DNA of 64,000 nucleotides, taken from Gracilaria domingensis. Its lineage: Eukaryota; Rhodophyta; Florideophyceae; Gracilariales; Gracilariaceae. The notes under the pieces are model-generated. The model made no database searches and was not told the origin of the DNA. It saw only the letters and a list, made by a program, of their open reading frames with translations. The DNA is taken from positions 17,416-81,415 of the forward strand of contig VCMS01000249.1 of assembly GCA_022539475.1 (NCBI GenBank), read 5' to 3'. Shown piece by piece: positions 28,543 through 41,527 of this stretch. Numbering within the stretch: the stretch's first letter is position 1; every line of letters starts with the position of its first letter. The position numbers and the translations under genes are program-made.

Positions 28543-31500
28543 CTTTAACGAAAGAAGTTAGGTTGGGAGAGTTGTTGTCGGTACGGAGGTTGTAGTTGAG
28601 TAGCAGTTGAGTGTTGGTCGAGTGAGCGTCCATCAGATAGTGAGAAGCGATGCGGTCTTCTCAATTTATACGAAGTGTCTAGTATGGGAGTAGGAGCTTC
28701 TGAATCGCGAGTGCTTTGCTTCAACGGGCGAAGCTGCTGCATGTCTGTACTACGGAGAAGGTATAAACTACGAAACTGTACAGAGATGAAATGATTCCAT
28801 GGAAGTCATAGAAAAGGTGTCTCTTCGAAGAGTTGCACGGAGACAGAGCAGTAGGAATGAACTCATCCAAAGCGTACCCTCGGAGTGACCTTGAAGCATA
28901 AGAAGGGGATTTCACATGCTGAAGGAGAATTCTGCAGTATCCCGTGACGAAATCTTATCCTGCCCTAAGGAAAAGGTGAAGAAGTACGATTTCCGTCACT
29001 CTCCCATGGAAAGACTCCTGACTGACAGGCGTTCACTGAACAGTTAAGATCGTGTAGGTCGAATGGAGCACACAACGCTTTCTAGTACGAGTGAGGTGGA
29101 GGACAAAGAACAGAATTGTTGGCGTCTTCTCAGGGGTCAGTGGTACGTCCTACGGGTCTTTGTGGGAAGTCTGCAGCGTTCTGGAAGTTGCGATACGAAC
29201 GTTCTGTTCTTATTACTATAAAAGGGTACAGTACAGAGGACCAGGAAGAGCGCCGGAGTTGCTCGGTGGTTTGTCCATAATTACCTTCTGTTGTGCCCTT
29301 GTTGTCCTGATCAGAAGTTTACCCGTTCAAGCATTGTAAACATGCCAACTGTATTCAGGGGTATTCGGTAGCTTGATGTTTGCGCTTTGTTTAATTCGGA
29401 GACTGGAGGCTGTCCTGGAACGATATTCTATGTACCCCTGTACTACGACTGATCGTAACGCCTGCTAAACCGATCGTTCTCCACTCTGGTTTAACAAATC
29501 GTTGCAGTCTTGCCAGGGTCTGGTAAGACTGCCTGCCACAATTGTTTGGATTTCGATGCAAGGGTCAAGTCCTATTTCAGTGAAATGGATGAGTGGCTGA
29601 CGCAGAGTGACGGTGTCCGGACGCTAACATGAGTCACGAACTAGGGAAAAAACGGCTCACGTCGGTGGCCTTCGTGTAATGAATGGGAGAAGAAGGCGGA
29701 GCAGGGATTCAAACCAGTCTCGAGCTCTTCCAAAAGCGCACAAAGGCGGTGAACGATTGATCTCTGATCGCTCTCGGTGCGACGAATCCATGCCGCACTG
29801 TCGTAGGTGTTATCCTGACTCAATGACCGTATCTGTTGCTGACTGCGCCACACTGCGGCACAGGTTAGGAGGTGTTGAAGCATTGATAGCCTCTAGTCTG
29901 CATTTGCCAAATCGTAACCACAAAGCACAAGCTAATTCCATTTATAGTTCTGTAGCATCAAATTGTTTCTGATCGCAAAGCTCTTAAGAGCTTTTCGCAA
30001 AGCTCTTCAGAGCTTTGCTCTTATCGGGGTGGAACATCTGCAATCAGATCAATTTCTAGAGCTGATTTGCCCAAAATCGCGCAAGACAGTGGAATTTGCC
30101 AATGTTTTGGAGATACTGCCAAAATGTTGGTACATTAAAAGAAATTAGCGCTTATATATAGAATGCTTACACTAGTTTCAAAAATGATGCTGCTGGCCAA
30201 TTAATTTTTTTAGAAACCGTGTCACACGGCGCATTTCGGTTTGTTTTTGGAAAACCCCCCTACATTAGATCACTACGCTACCAACAAATTAAAATTCGAA
30301 GAGAACAAAATCCATGTATGCACAATTTTGGGAGTATACCTGAGGTATTATATATAAATAGTGGCTATCAGAAGAGCTTTGCGACCTTTTTTGTGAAGAT
30401 TTCCTCTCAAAGTGCTGATTAGAAGGGGTGTGTGCTGTGGAGTCATGAAGCTTTAGATATGCGTTGTTCTAAGCAGAGGAACGTATCGAATGCGAGCATC
30501 AATGCAGAACTTGTAGAGCAATAAGGGACAGAAACAGGTGATCCAGCCTCAGCTTGTATGGATACGCGGACTCGAGATCATGCTTTGACACAGCAGCAAA
30601 GACTTCGAGACATTGCATTGTGTTTATGTATGAATTTGTACATCGATGTGTTGTTCCCGCTATCAGACCCCCCCGTCAACTTGTCAAACATGCAAATGGC
30701 ATCGTTGGTGAGGAGGGTACCATGACCTTGCAGGGGGAGGCATCGAAGACAGCTGAGTTGCGTACTGCGGCGCTCATGCCTGTGCTCTGCATCAGATCTA
30801 AAGTCAATCGATTTGTCCATTTCTTCGGCATCTGCAGCTTTCCCAGCGGCCTGCAGAATGGATAATACGATTCGGGAGATCGCTGTAGAGGGGAAGAATG
30901 GTGAGTACTACGACGTTGTATGTGCTCAGCACTTGTGGCCACCACACCTCTCTTTATTTGCTCAGATCAAACGCAACAGTCCTGGTTAGGGTCACCATCG
31001 TGTCCACGGCCCCAGGTTTACGAAGTCACGTCTGAAAAAGCCTCTCATGCGTTCTTCTCTTGTGTAACAAACAAGAAACAGCTTGGCGTGAGGGAGGTGG
31101 TACCACAATGTGGTACCACCGTTGCTGCGTGCGTTGTGTTGTGGGACTTACAGATTTGAAACAGCTGTCGTACTGTAATGAACCTTTTAGGAATACAATT
31201 TACATATATGTGTACACGTAGTGGATTTATTTGAGCGAATCAAGAATTCGACGCTCGGGATTCTGATGAGAGATGAGATCAATGATCTTGTCAAATTTGA
31301 TGGCTACGTGTACATAGCCGTCTTCTACCTTCACGATCTGCTTTGGTTCGAGAATGCGACGTCATCGCGACGCCGGTATTCGGAGTGCCTTTCCGCTCTC
31401 GCCTTCTCAATCTGCTGAGTCTATTTCCATTGACCATGACCAAAACGCCTCGCTCTTTTTTGCACGAGAACCAAACTGACGATTGATCGGATTCGCAAAA

Positions 31501-33960
31501 TTCAATCGTTCATGCATGACTTCGCCACCAGGGGAGCGCGAGAAATAGCAAAAGTTTAAGTTTACTGCCGAAAAAATCTCTTTGAGCCAATCAGTGATTG
31601 TAAAATATATCAAAAGTTTTGAAGTAGGTTGCACTTTGCAGCATTGCAGCATTACAATACATTCGTGTTTGCGATCGAGGTGTACATGTACATCTCCGAA
31701 GATGTCGAAACGTCTCGAAATGTCGATGGTAGCCTTCTACTCTTAAAAAAATTACAAATGTCTGTAGCATTGTTTGTGAAAGCTTCTAGGTCTTGACCAA
31801 AGCATACTTTACATGAACGCATCTTTTTTTGAGTAGAGTACCCTATTTTAAATTTAGGTAAAGTATTCTATCAATAAAGATATTCCACACTCAACACAAA
31901 TAAATAGCGATGGAACCGGTATATGCGGAGTTTTCAGGTGCAGAAATTCCCGTTTTACCACATTGATACTATAACTATGCATAGATTTTCGATTTGCTCT
32001 ACGACAATACTGTCTTTGTACTGCACTTTAAAAACGGAGATGATCTTGTTCGTAAAATTGAGAGCGTTCAAATTTAAGAATATTTCGTCAAAGTGAACTC
32101 TTTCCGCAAATCGAAAGAGAGTTCCTTCGGTGGAGAATAACAAAACGGTCAAATATTTTTTAGAATAAGGCTACTGTAAACAGTCAGCGTCTCTAACGTT
32201 ACTGTAAATGCTATTGAAATATTGCAATATTATTTGACAAGAGCGCTTGACAGTCAAATCTAGTTTATATGCCATTTTCCGCTCTTCCCAGCGACAGCAC
32301 GCTCAACAGACTAAAATCGATCTCACCAACTATCTTGAAGTTCTCTTCAAACCACAAGGCTCAAACCTACTTACTGTCGCAACTGTCCCAGTACGAAGCC
32401 ACCTGGACATGCGAGGCATGCTACAACAACTCCGATCTCCCTGCGAATAATCCTCTGCAAAGATGATTAGTGATGGCTATATATATTTTCTAGTTGTTTC
32501 TATACTGTCTGTTGAGATCTATCGCTAAATCCGCACTGTTCCCAGAGTAGGACTAAGCAGAAACAGCACAGTCCGGTGTCGCGGCCCGCGGGTGGGCTGT
32601 TCGGACGGAAGTTGCTGAGAGGCACAGTGGCGGCCTGCCGGTTAGCTGCATGTGCAACGCAACTTACGACTCCTGCGGGGAGCTGCGTCGCGTTTGTGGA
32701 CTTACGACCCTGCGTACGGCGGCGTCGCGCTCGTTCAAAGACCGCCGTAAAGCTATCGTTTACTGAGTAGATAGATTGAATAAGATAGGATAGTTACCAC
32801 TAAACTAAACAGGACTTCTACCGATTCAGATCTAAGTACTACTGCGCCGGCGGCAGCGGCGGCTAGCGCGACCGTCGACAACGGCGCATCTAGCGCTTTA
32901 GCCGCCGTCGTCGAACACGGCGCAGGATGTCTGGAGTCCTTTCCATCCTTGACCCTCGACACCGTCCGAGAGTCAAGACAACTAGATGCTGCTGGAAAGC
33001 ATTTGAGAGCACGACAAGGGCACATTTTGCCAATTCCATTACAGTATGGAAGTCTTATCGCATGCCGACAATCACACAACAGGTTTCTCAACACCTGCAA
33101 GCAGTTTATCTAATATCGAAGGTAAACGTTCAGAAATATGTTTCCTTGACTCACTGCTGTTGCATTTCAGGAGAAACCCTTTTGCATATTCTGCTTTCCT
33201 CCCGATAAACAGTGCGTGGGGAATCGATGAGAAAAAACCTTTCTGAGCACCTCCTTCCTTCGATGGGATGCGGACAAAAGCCTTTTGCCGTGCGGTGCGT
33301 CGCAAAATAAATAGAAGCATCCGAAGCCGAAGACAGTTTCATTACCAAGTTTTGCTGCGGATATGCAATATGGTTTGTGACACAATTTACTTACATTTCA
33401 ATCGCAAATTTCTCTATAGAATATTGCATCAGTACAAGGTTAGTATCGTTTCCCATCCATATCCAAGCAAAAATAAACTGTTGCTAAACTTTTACCGTCT
33501 TAAACGGTGATAGACTGGAATGTTTGTTCCGATATTGCGTTATGTGAGTTTTGTCTTTGTTTCCTATTTTCCAGAGCAGCATACAAATCTATGTATGATG
33601 GAGGCAGCTCCATGATGTGCAACAATGGCAAAGGACTTCGGCTCGAACCTCGTGAAACCGGAGTGAAGTTTTTTTCCTCAACGAATAACATAGTTGGAAT
33701 CCTCATCACAAGGCGCGCAAAGGTTTTCGCCATGAGTTGACAATATTTTCGAGAGTGGCTTTGCAAATAAAATGAAGCAAATATTTACAACTCGAATACG
33801 TGGAACAAACAGTACGTTTATATGAAAGAATACTCTATTCTAGTCATCTTTTGGAGAACGCTAAAAATATATTTGTCACGTACACGTGGATCACAATGCA
33901 AAACTTACTGTCGGTGTACGTCAAACTTGAACAGTATGAGAATCAAATCGCCCAGCACCT
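28543..33960. other. Gene-poor AT-rich region
   Basis: Only short ORFs (60-100 codons) with no recognisable domains. Palindromes stand out: aaagctcttaagagcttt at 29977-29994, gcaaagctcttcagagctttgc at 29997-30018, and ggtggtaccac with its complement at 31096-31120. A GC-rich block at about 32575-32760 shares ggcacagtggcggcc with 20.97 kb. No rRNA, tRNA or protein gene could be supported. Confidence 0.5.
29977..30018. repeat. Two adjacent perfect palindromes
   Basis: aaagctcttaagagcttt is followed after 2 nt by gcaaagctcttcagagctttgc; both share the half-site aaagctctt. The half-site recurs near 30369 (agagctttgcg). It may be a clustered protein-binding site or a duplicated foldback. Confidence 0.85.
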
Positions 33961-34055
33961 TGTGAGAGGAAGACTCCGCCCGGAGGCACTTTACCCGAGA
34001 GTTTGCACATCTGACCGTGCTTACGTACTAGGTGCTACTGTAATGCTGATTGGCT
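33961..34055 (-). repeat. 3' LTR of the minus-strand Copia element
   Basis: Starts tgtgagaggaagactccgcc on the plus strand and matches 47691-47785 with about nine differences in 92 bp. Just inside it, 34060-34119 holds a perfect 16-bp inverted repeat (aaatgtgaatcagcaa) that may overlap the polypurine-tract region. Confidence 0.85.
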
Positions 34056-34216
34056 TCAAAAATGTGAATCAGCAAGGGTGAAGTGCTGATTGACAGTCCC
34101 TGGTTGCTGATTCACATTTGGTGTGTCTACAATGTAATGTTCAGTCGAGTCCGTAGATCTTGGAAACGTTCTGAGCCGAGCAGCTTTGTAAGGATGTCCG
34201 CAAGCATATCGGCTGT

Positions 34217-35711
34217 TTATACCCTGTTCAGCGTTATCGTCTTGTTTCCAATGTGGTGTTTGAGAAATTGATGCCGGATGTCTATGTATTTCTTGCGGCG
34301 TGTATAGGCTTCGTTGGAAGCCACGAGCAAAGGTAAGTTAGTTTCTATGTGATCTGGGGTAGGGTTGGTTGGACTGAAACTGCAAGAGCTCGAAATGTGG
34401 AGCAGCCACTTGGTGTGTCGGTTCGCAATTTTCCCTGCAATGTATTCCACCTCTGTCGTCGACAGTGCTACTACGTTCTGATTCCTTGCTTCCCGCGATA
34501 TTGGTGTGTTCCCAAAGAGATAAACATTGCCGGAGACAGACTTGCGGTTTTTCTCGTTCGCGAAGTTCTCATCGCTGTACGTCTCGAGTCTGCTCGGCGT
34601 GTCGCTGTTCTTGTGCTGTGATGTACAGGAGTCCGAAATCTTGCTTCTTTGCATGCATCGGAGAAGAGTTTTCAGGGCTTGAAAATGGTGTGTTTGTGGC
34701 TTAGCCATATGTTGTGCTAACCTGTTCGTGACGTACATTATGTCCGGCCCGGTGCTGTCGGCGACATATCATATTTCTCCGAGAATGAATCGGTAATTTG
34801 CGGCTTCTTTTGGCGATAAGGTTTGGGTTTGTGGCTGCTTGTCGAGCTGTTTTACGGAGTTGTATGGTGTTTTCGTTGGGTTGCAGTGCTGCATTTTTGT
34901 TTGCGTAAGGATCGCTTCGACGCCGTCGGGTTGTGAGATATGGGTGTAGCCCTTTGGAGCATGCTGAATTGTCCAGTTCAAGAAGCGTGTGGGAGTTCCT
35001 AGGCGTTTGATTTTGTATTTGGTGAGAAGTTGGTGATAGAGCTCGTCGATCAATTTTCTGTTTGATGTGACTACGAGGAAATCATCTATGGTTGTGCTGA
35101 CTGGGGTGAACGTTTTGTCTGTTTTCTTTGCATATAGACAGGGGTCGTCTTCGGACGGTTGAAACTGGAATTCTGCAAGGAATTTCTTGAGTCCGTGGTT
35201 GTAATAATATACGGCCAGAGGGTGCCATAGAGGTTACCGATGAGCTGTCCGTATTGGCCGTCGTGCTTGTGCTTACCGTCAAAGGTTGGGATATGTTTTA
35301 CATAGACCGGTTTGTCGTGCTGATATTCTTCATGCAGGTAGGCTGATTTAATGTCAAAATGCTCGAGGGGATATTGATGTGCGGCATGTAGGGCAATGAG
35401 GAGGCGTTGGGTAGTGCGATCTGCCGTATATGTGGTTCGGTGATTCGGGTTGAAGTGGATTCCGGGCTTCATCAAGTCCCCCCCTAGATTGCACCTTGCT
35501 TTTCTTTGGGTTATCGTGCCTTCCGCTGAGCGTTTATACCTGTACAACATCATGAGGGGTATCGTGGCTTCTTTGGGTGGTGTAAAGTTGTTTAATAGCC
35601 ATTGGATGCTGGCATGTTGATCCAAGTTTGCCAGTTCTTGGTCGTGAACTTGCTGCCAGAGGCGTGCATCGGGATATTCTCTTGCTTGCTGAAGGGTGCG
35701 CCGGGGAGGGG
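34217..35711 (-). pseudogene. Copia reverse transcriptase and RNase H
   Basis: Reading on the minus strand, the ORF at 35625-35086 has RT motifs (TTQRLLIALHAAHQYPLEHFDIKSAYLHE). A second frame gives the active-site region (TTIDDFLVV in place of YVDD) and LIDELYHQLLTKYKI. The last ORF is RNase H (YSDENFANEKNRKSVSGNVYLFG ... ALSTTEVEYIAGKIA). The frame changes between blocks. It joins the upstream integrase end once the solo LTR is removed. Confidence 0.88.
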
Positions 35712-35715
35712 TACT

Positions 35716-36675
35716 TGTAGAGCAAAACCCCAGCGATGGGATCGTCTCTCAAGGCGTTCGAGTCCTTGCCCTCAAGACGAGGTGAACTCAGTGGTGAGCC
35801 CTCCGAACACGGATAGTGCGGGTGTAAGACCGCCCGTGGTACGAGATATACCTACGGAGGTTGAGGGGTGAACGGGCTTGATCCAGGAATCCGGCGAAAA
35901 GTGAGGGAAAGGTCCAGGAGGAAGGTACCGTAGAGCGGTGTAAGCCCTAGGTGTGAAAGGGGAAAAAGAAGGGAAAAACCAAGGAGGAACCCTCGACGGG
36001 GCGTGCGGCAAGCGGCAACAGACCCGGAGACGGGGGACGGGGGTTGTGTATTAAGCCCAGGCGGCAATAAGACTCTGTACGGAGACGGAATGTCCACTAG
36101 ATTTGGTTAAGCAGTAACTGCAAGTAAGTAGTGTCCGAAGACGGAATAAGCCCGAGGGCAACAGCCACAAATAGTCAAAAATGCCTGAATGATCCCGAGG
36201 AATGAAGCTAGAACGTACCGTACGCGGTGACCCTCGGGAGGGAGTTGTGCACTTCGCGACGGCGAATTAGCTCAGAGCCGAACTCGGTTACCCTTTACTG
36301 AAGGAGGAGGGGACCGGGAGGTCACCTCTTATATCGTAACCGATAAATTAGTTAAACTAAATTAAATAACCTAGTGCACACCTAAGCAGGTCCATACACG
36401 TGGTGCACGTGACAACCGGCGGCGGCGGCCAGTAAAATATCCGACAATCATAACAAAACATGTGTGAACACACCCATTCCTACACACGCGTCCACGCGAC
36501 CAACACTCATCTGCGCCAGGTCATGGCCGACCCCTCAGGGTGCCATACCTCAATACTGCCAAAACGTACCCCATCCGTGCGCCAATATTAATACCTTCCG
36601 AGTACCTGAAACCATCCTTACCAGGGGTTTATGAAAACAATCCCCGTGTATCGGGCGAGCACGTTTTGCTCTACA
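35716..36675 (-). repeat. Solo LTR (Gypsy-type) inside the Copia element
   Basis: In minus orientation it starts tgtagagcaaaacgtgctcg and ends ttttgctctacaag-like sequence, with TGTAG...CTACA ends. It is flanked by a perfect 5-bp duplication gtact (35711-35715 and 36676-36680). It is related throughout to the LTR at 37022-38039. No internal region is attached, so it arose by recombination between two LTRs. Confidence 0.9.
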
Positions 36676-36680
36676 GTACT

Positions 36681-37021
36681 GAGTGTGATCTCACTGGGTA
36701 TGGGCTGTTTGGGGTGAGCCCGGGTTTTGAAGGCATGTGTGTTTGTGATTGTGGGGTCTTGGGTTTTGAAATACGAGTGGAAATCTTGTGCCCTTATTTG
36801 TTGATAGCGTTGCGTATGAAGATTGAGTACGGTGATGTGAGTTAGGGAGTTGGCGTACATGTATCGTACTGGGTGTGCTCCGTGTGCCATTTTGGTCTTG
36901 GAGGCGTAAACAAGGAAGGTTCCTGTTTGACCGAATGTGTAAAGAGTCTGCAGTATGGGTTTTTGGCCGTACCAAAGGTGGTATGGTGATGTATTGATGC
37001 TGGCGTGGTGCAACAAGTTTT
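36681..37021 (-). pseudogene. Copia integrase C-terminal piece
   Basis: Minus-strand NLLHHASINTSPYHLWYGQKP and following sequence is the end of the Copia integrase (the TPYExWYGxKP motif and the VRYMYANSLTHITVLN-type tail). It is the continuation of the ORF that ends at 45241: removing the Gypsy insertion and one copy of gtttt joins the two with only a TAA at the junction. Confidence 0.88.
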
Positions 37022-38039
37022 TGTAGAGCAAAACGTGCTCGCCCGATACACGGGTGTAGGACAACGCGAGTGCGCGGAATCGTTGACGATAGTGCTCCAT
37101 AACTCGCCATGCGAGACGTATCTGTCATGGAAATTTGTATGAAGAATGGCCCAATTTTGGGGATTTCTGGCTAATTTTGTTTGGTACCCCCTGGGGTTGG
37201 CGCCAGCAATGGCAGGTTATCACTGAATGGTCGCGTGTACGCGCGTGGTTATTTTGACCGTTTCGCAGGTGAATTTGGTTCGATAGTCGAATAGTTTACT
37301 GGCCGCTGCCGCGGGTTGCACACCTTCCACGTGGGGGGACCTGCACAGGCGTGCACTTTATTTATTTAATTTAGTTTAACTAAGTAATCGATTACGATAT
37401 AAGGAGGTGACCTCGCGGCCACCTCCGCCCCTCAGTAAAGGGTAACCGAGTTCGGCTCTGAACTGTTTCGCCATCGCGAAATGTCTAACTCCTTCCGGAG
37501 AAACACCGCGTACGGTACGACTCAGCTTCATCCCTCGGGATCACTCAGACAATACTGATCATTGTGGCCTTGCCTTCGGGCTGTTTTATTCCGTGTCTTC
37601 GCACTGTTCTTGTTTCTTATTTGTGCAGTTGTACTGCTTTCACCGCAATTGGTAGCGTTTCCGTCTCTGTATAGAGTGTGCCGCGTGGGCTTAATACACA
37701 TCGTCGTCTCCGGGCAGCCGGGTCTGTTGCCGCTTTTCGCACGTCCCGCCGCGGGATTCCTCTCTTTTCCTCCTTTGGTTTCTCCTTCTTTTCCCTCCTT
37801 TTGCCTAGGGCTTACACCGCTCTACGGTACCTTCCTCCTCGACCATTCCGTCACTTTTCGCCGGATTCCTGGATCAGGCCCGTTCACCCCTCAACCTCCG
37901 TATGTATATCCGGTACCACACGCGGTCTTACACCCGCACTTTCCGTGTTCGGAGGGCTCATCCGCTGAGTCTACCCTTTACAGGGAGCAAGGACTCGAAC
38001 GCCTTGAGTGCTTTTCCCATCACTGGGTTTTGCACTACA
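37022..38039 (+). repeat. 5' LTR of the Gypsy element
   Basis: Starts tgtagagcaaaacgtgctcg and ends gggttttgcactaca. The termini are imperfect inverted repeats. A ggtgacctcg/cggccacct hairpin region lies near 37405 and a C/T-rich tract follows. The 3' LTR remnant and the 35.7-kb and 50.3-kb copies share its sequence. Confidence 0.9.
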
Positions 38040-38414
38040 AGTAGTCTCCCGACTTAGAACGGGTTGGATTCTTTCTTTCGTTCTCGTTCTTGTCGAGGAG
38101 TCTTACGGTTAGTGATCAATTGGTTTTTGGGAAGCTACTGTAAAACAGTGGACTCTCTAGAGTGTTTTATTTGTTGTTCGTTAGTTACTCTTTGGAGTAT
38201 CGAGACCTCTCGTTGTTAATTTGATCTTACCGCTGTTTGGTACACCGTGGCCCGGTATGGCGCCACCTGCGCCTAACCCTCGAAACGGTGAGGCCAGAGA
38301 TGCTGGTGTGCCTCTGCCAAGACCTCGCGTTCTTGTGCCTCTGTATCTGCAAGGTCGCCTGACAATGAACAGGTCCCGGAACCCCGGAGAGCTTCGTCAG
38401 TCACGTCGGGTCCG

Positions 38415-40352
38415 ATGGCCGCTTCTACGGCAGGAGCTCTGCCCGTTATGGGTACTCCGGCCACGGAGAGACCAGATGATGTGGTTGAAACCCCTGGATA
38501 CTCGTACCTCGAGGCTCAACTGCGTGTCAGTCAGCTCGCGCAAAACTCGTTGTTCGAGGATCTGCAGTATCTGAGACGGAAGCTTGACCAAGCTGAAATC
38601 GGAGATCCGACCAATGACATTCGTGTCTTACGTCAAGACGTGAATTCCATTTTGGAAAGTTTGGGTGCACCAGCCGCTTTTGTTCAAACTTACCATTCCT
38701 CTATTCAGGAGCATCGAACTGAGATCGATCGCCTAACCACTCGGTTGTCTACTCTCGAAGAGATCATCCGGATGGATAACGCATCTGATGCGAAGAATGC
38801 TAAAGAAGAAGCCTCTAAGCGCTCGGCCCGCCAATCTCCGTATCACAGCAATCGACGATCCAAAAAAGAACTCCGTTACGACTCGGATTCGTCTAGTTCT
38901 AATTCTAGCGTTCGCTCTGCGAAGTCTACTTCATCCAGTTCTTCGGACAGTGAGGAAGACTAAGAACGGTATGGGAGTAGATCCCGCGGGACGAAGTCGA
39001 AGGCGACATGTGCCACTCAAGGAGTGATTCGCTCTTGCGAGAAAGGTAGACGTCATCTTGGACTCAAGAAGTTGAAACCAACGAATCTTCTCTACAGGAA
39101 GCTGTTGTCGCATCTTTATTACCGATTGGACGATTCATCGTCAAGTCGCACCTCGCGAAGCAGCGGTAAGGTGAAGGACCACATCAGAAGACTGAATATC
39201 GTCTTTACGAAGAAATTCGATGGCAAAGATCCAATTCTGGTACTGGACTTCTTGGCCCGCTTTGTGCAGGTAGCCGACATTCTCGGTATGAACGAGGGGC
39301 AAGCGTTTCTTGCTTTACCCTATTTTCTGTCAGGGATGGCTGAAGATCAGTTTAACTCGGTCCGAGGGTCGTCCCGTGCATCTGAGGGAGGTGTCAGCTG
39401 TTGGCCGGAAGCGGTCCAATACCTCCTGAGGTCCTATGCAACATGAAGCGCGATTCACAACGCGACGCTCGCTCTCCGAGATACTAAACAGAAGACTGAA
39501 GAGACCGAAACGCTTTACTCAACTCGGTTGAATAAAGCGTTTCATCGCTGTGGGAATGTTTACTCTGCTCAGGAGAGATGCACGATTTTCGTGGATGGGT
39601 TGGACCCTTCCATCAAGGCTTTGGTGGCGCGATATCGCGAAGAGAAACGTAGGATTACGTATCTGGAACTGGACCAGTTTGGCCAAGCGGAGGGCGAAGT
39701 CTTGCGTGCCCGCAACCCTAAGAAGCCCCACCGCTCGAGGGCCCTTCTCGTACACGAGTCATCTCCATCTTCTTCACTGGAACGTGGGAATTCCGTTAAT
39801 CCGGATTTGGATAATGTGCATTTCATTGCACGTAATCCCGATTCGTACGGGTCTTCTGAGATTCCGTCGTCGACAGCTCCGACTTCGGAAAGTGACCCAG
39901 CTCTTTATATGGGAGGACAACGGGTACCGGCCGCCCCACTCGCTTATGCGAATAACGGAAGCCGTTTCTCACGCCCAGGATGGGTTAATGCGCAACCGCA
40001 GCGTCGGATGGGTGGTAATCGACCTTTCGATAAGCCGGTAACGGCCAGCTGTCACATTTGTTACCGACACGGTCATATTGCACCTGTGTGCATGTTGCCC
40101 GCTGGACAGTTACCAAAAATTATCGGGTGGTATGAGTCCTTGTCACCAGCTGACCGTGCTCGCGTTCCGAGTAAGAATTATGAAGAGCAAAGGACCAAGT
40201 TTGTCAATCCTGTTACAGGACAGAACGTTCGAACTGAGCAACCTCGGAACCAGGCTGAACAGGTAACTGTGACCAACCGCGAACCCGGGAATTCTGTTTC
40301 CCACTCTGACCATAGTTTGCCGTCGCCGGCCAACCCCGCCCAGAAAAACTAA
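38415..40352 (+). pseudogene. Gypsy gag, one frame with two stops
   Basis: Starts at ATG 38415. Three ORFs (38415-38963, 39024-39446, 39528-40352) are in the same frame, interrupted by TAA at 38961-38963 and TGA at 39444-39446. The N-terminal part has a coiled coil (LAQNSLFEDLQYLRRKLDQA). Then comes a Ser/Asp tract (SSSSSDSEED), the capsid-like core (FTKKFDGKDPILVLDFLARF), and near the end the zinc knuckle CHICYRHGHIAPVC. The end of gag overlaps a -1 frame leading into protease. Confidence 0.88.
40343..40349 (+). promoter_or_regulatory. Candidate -1 frameshift site at gag-pro junction
   Basis: The heptamer gaaaaac precedes the gag TAA (40350-40352) directly. A -1 slip there (AAA AAC to GAA AAA) would enter the protease ORF, which opens right after with no ATG. 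It is close to, but not, the classic AAAAAAC slippery site. Confidence 0.5.
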
Positions 40353-40354
40353 AC

Positions 40355-41527
40355 TTGGGAGTTCCCCCTGCGGGAGGGACGTCTCCTGAACCGAAGTCGG
40401 AGACGCACGAGGCGTCACCGCTTCGCTCCCAGGTCACTTTCCTTGAGAAGAAGATCCTTAAGAGGAAGATGGCTCACTCTGACGTGGACTCAGAGCTTTT
40501 AACGGTTCTCCGTCGTCCGTGGGTACGGTCCCGAAATTTCCGTAACCCGGATAGAGTCCTTGTGATGGCCAAGAGGAATTATAAGGTTTACGCTGACCTC
40601 GGCTTATCACACCAGTTTATGGTTCGTCAACTGTCCGTGTTCGACACGGGCGCTGCGCCAAATCTCATTCACTTTTCGTTAGTGCCCCCGGCACTTCAGG
40701 AATTCGTCCGCTATGGTCCACGCTTGGATATCGCTGACGCGAACAATAACCTGTTGCGCACGGTTGGTTACTTAACTCTCACAGTGAGACTTGGCACCTA
40801 CGTGGTGAAACTTGACTTTGTTGTCTGCGATTCACTCGCTGCACCGGTTATACTCGGTTGTGATTTTTGCGACCGCTTTGTCGAAGCAATACGCGCAAGG
40901 GCGAAAACCGTGGAAATGGAAGATGGTACAACCATTCTGATCGTTTGGAAGCCGTTGAGGCGCGCAATCCGAAAGCGCGTTCCATTACCTGTGGCTCAGG
41001 AGGTTCCAAACGTGGATCCGAAATCAACAAAGCTTCGCATAGCGAAATCCGTTTCAATCCCGCCGGAATCCCAGGTGTGGGTGCAGTGCGTCTCCAAACA
41101 ACACGGAATTCGACTAGTTCAACCGTCTTTATCGCTATACGATCAGCAACAGCTCGCTTTAGCTAATGGTGTTGTTTCTATCGAGCCCGATCAATCTTTC
41201 AAGGTACTGGTCGCCAACTTTCGCAAAACCACTCAGTGGCTAGTCAAACACCAGGTACTGGGTTCGGTCCTGCCGCATCCGAAGGCGCTCGTACACACGG
41301 GAATCCCAACGTCCGAGGTTCTCGGTGTGCCCGAAGCCAAGGAGGGGGAGGTGCGTCCTGGAAACCCCGTTTTGTCGGATTCCTCCAGAAATGGAAACTC
41401 CGCCGTACCGGAAGCAGTCGCTACTGAAGAGGTGAATCTAGTTAGTTCAGGCCACGAACGACCGTTCATTCCGGTTATATCAGCGCTACCCCTGGCACAG
41501 AACAGACGAATCCTGTTGAGGAATTAG
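40355..41527 (+). CDS. Gypsy protease region
   Basis: A 390-codon ORF in the -1 frame relative to gag. The retropepsin active site is DTGAAPNLIHFSLVP, followed by VILGCDFCDRF. There is no ATG at its start, consistent with expression by frameshift from gag. The tail is a linker to RT; the frame changes again near 41480 before the RT frame. Confidence 0.85.
   Translation: MGVPPAGGTSPEPKSETHEASPLRSQVTFLEKKILKRKMAHSDVDSELLTVLRRPWVRSRNFRNPDRVLVMAKRNYKVYADLGLSHQFMVRQLSVFDTGAAPNLIHFSLVPPALQEFVRYGPRLDIADANNNLLRTVGYLTLTVRLGTYVVKLDFVVCDSLAAPVILGCDFCDRFVEAIRARAKTVEMEDGTTILIVWKPLRRAIRKRVPLPVAQEVPNVDPKSTKLRIAKSVSIPPESQVWVQCVSKQHGIRLVQPSLSLYDQQQLALANGVVSIEPDQSFKVLVANFRKTTQWLVKHQVLGSVLPHPKALVHTGIPTSEVLGVPEAKEGEVRPGNPVLSDSSRNGNSAVPEAVATEEVNLVSSGHERPFIPVISALPLAQNRRILLRN

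Noticed and set aside
29640-29760. tRNA on the minus strand (gggattcaaacc as B-box)
   Set aside because: No matching T-stem or A-box at the right distance.
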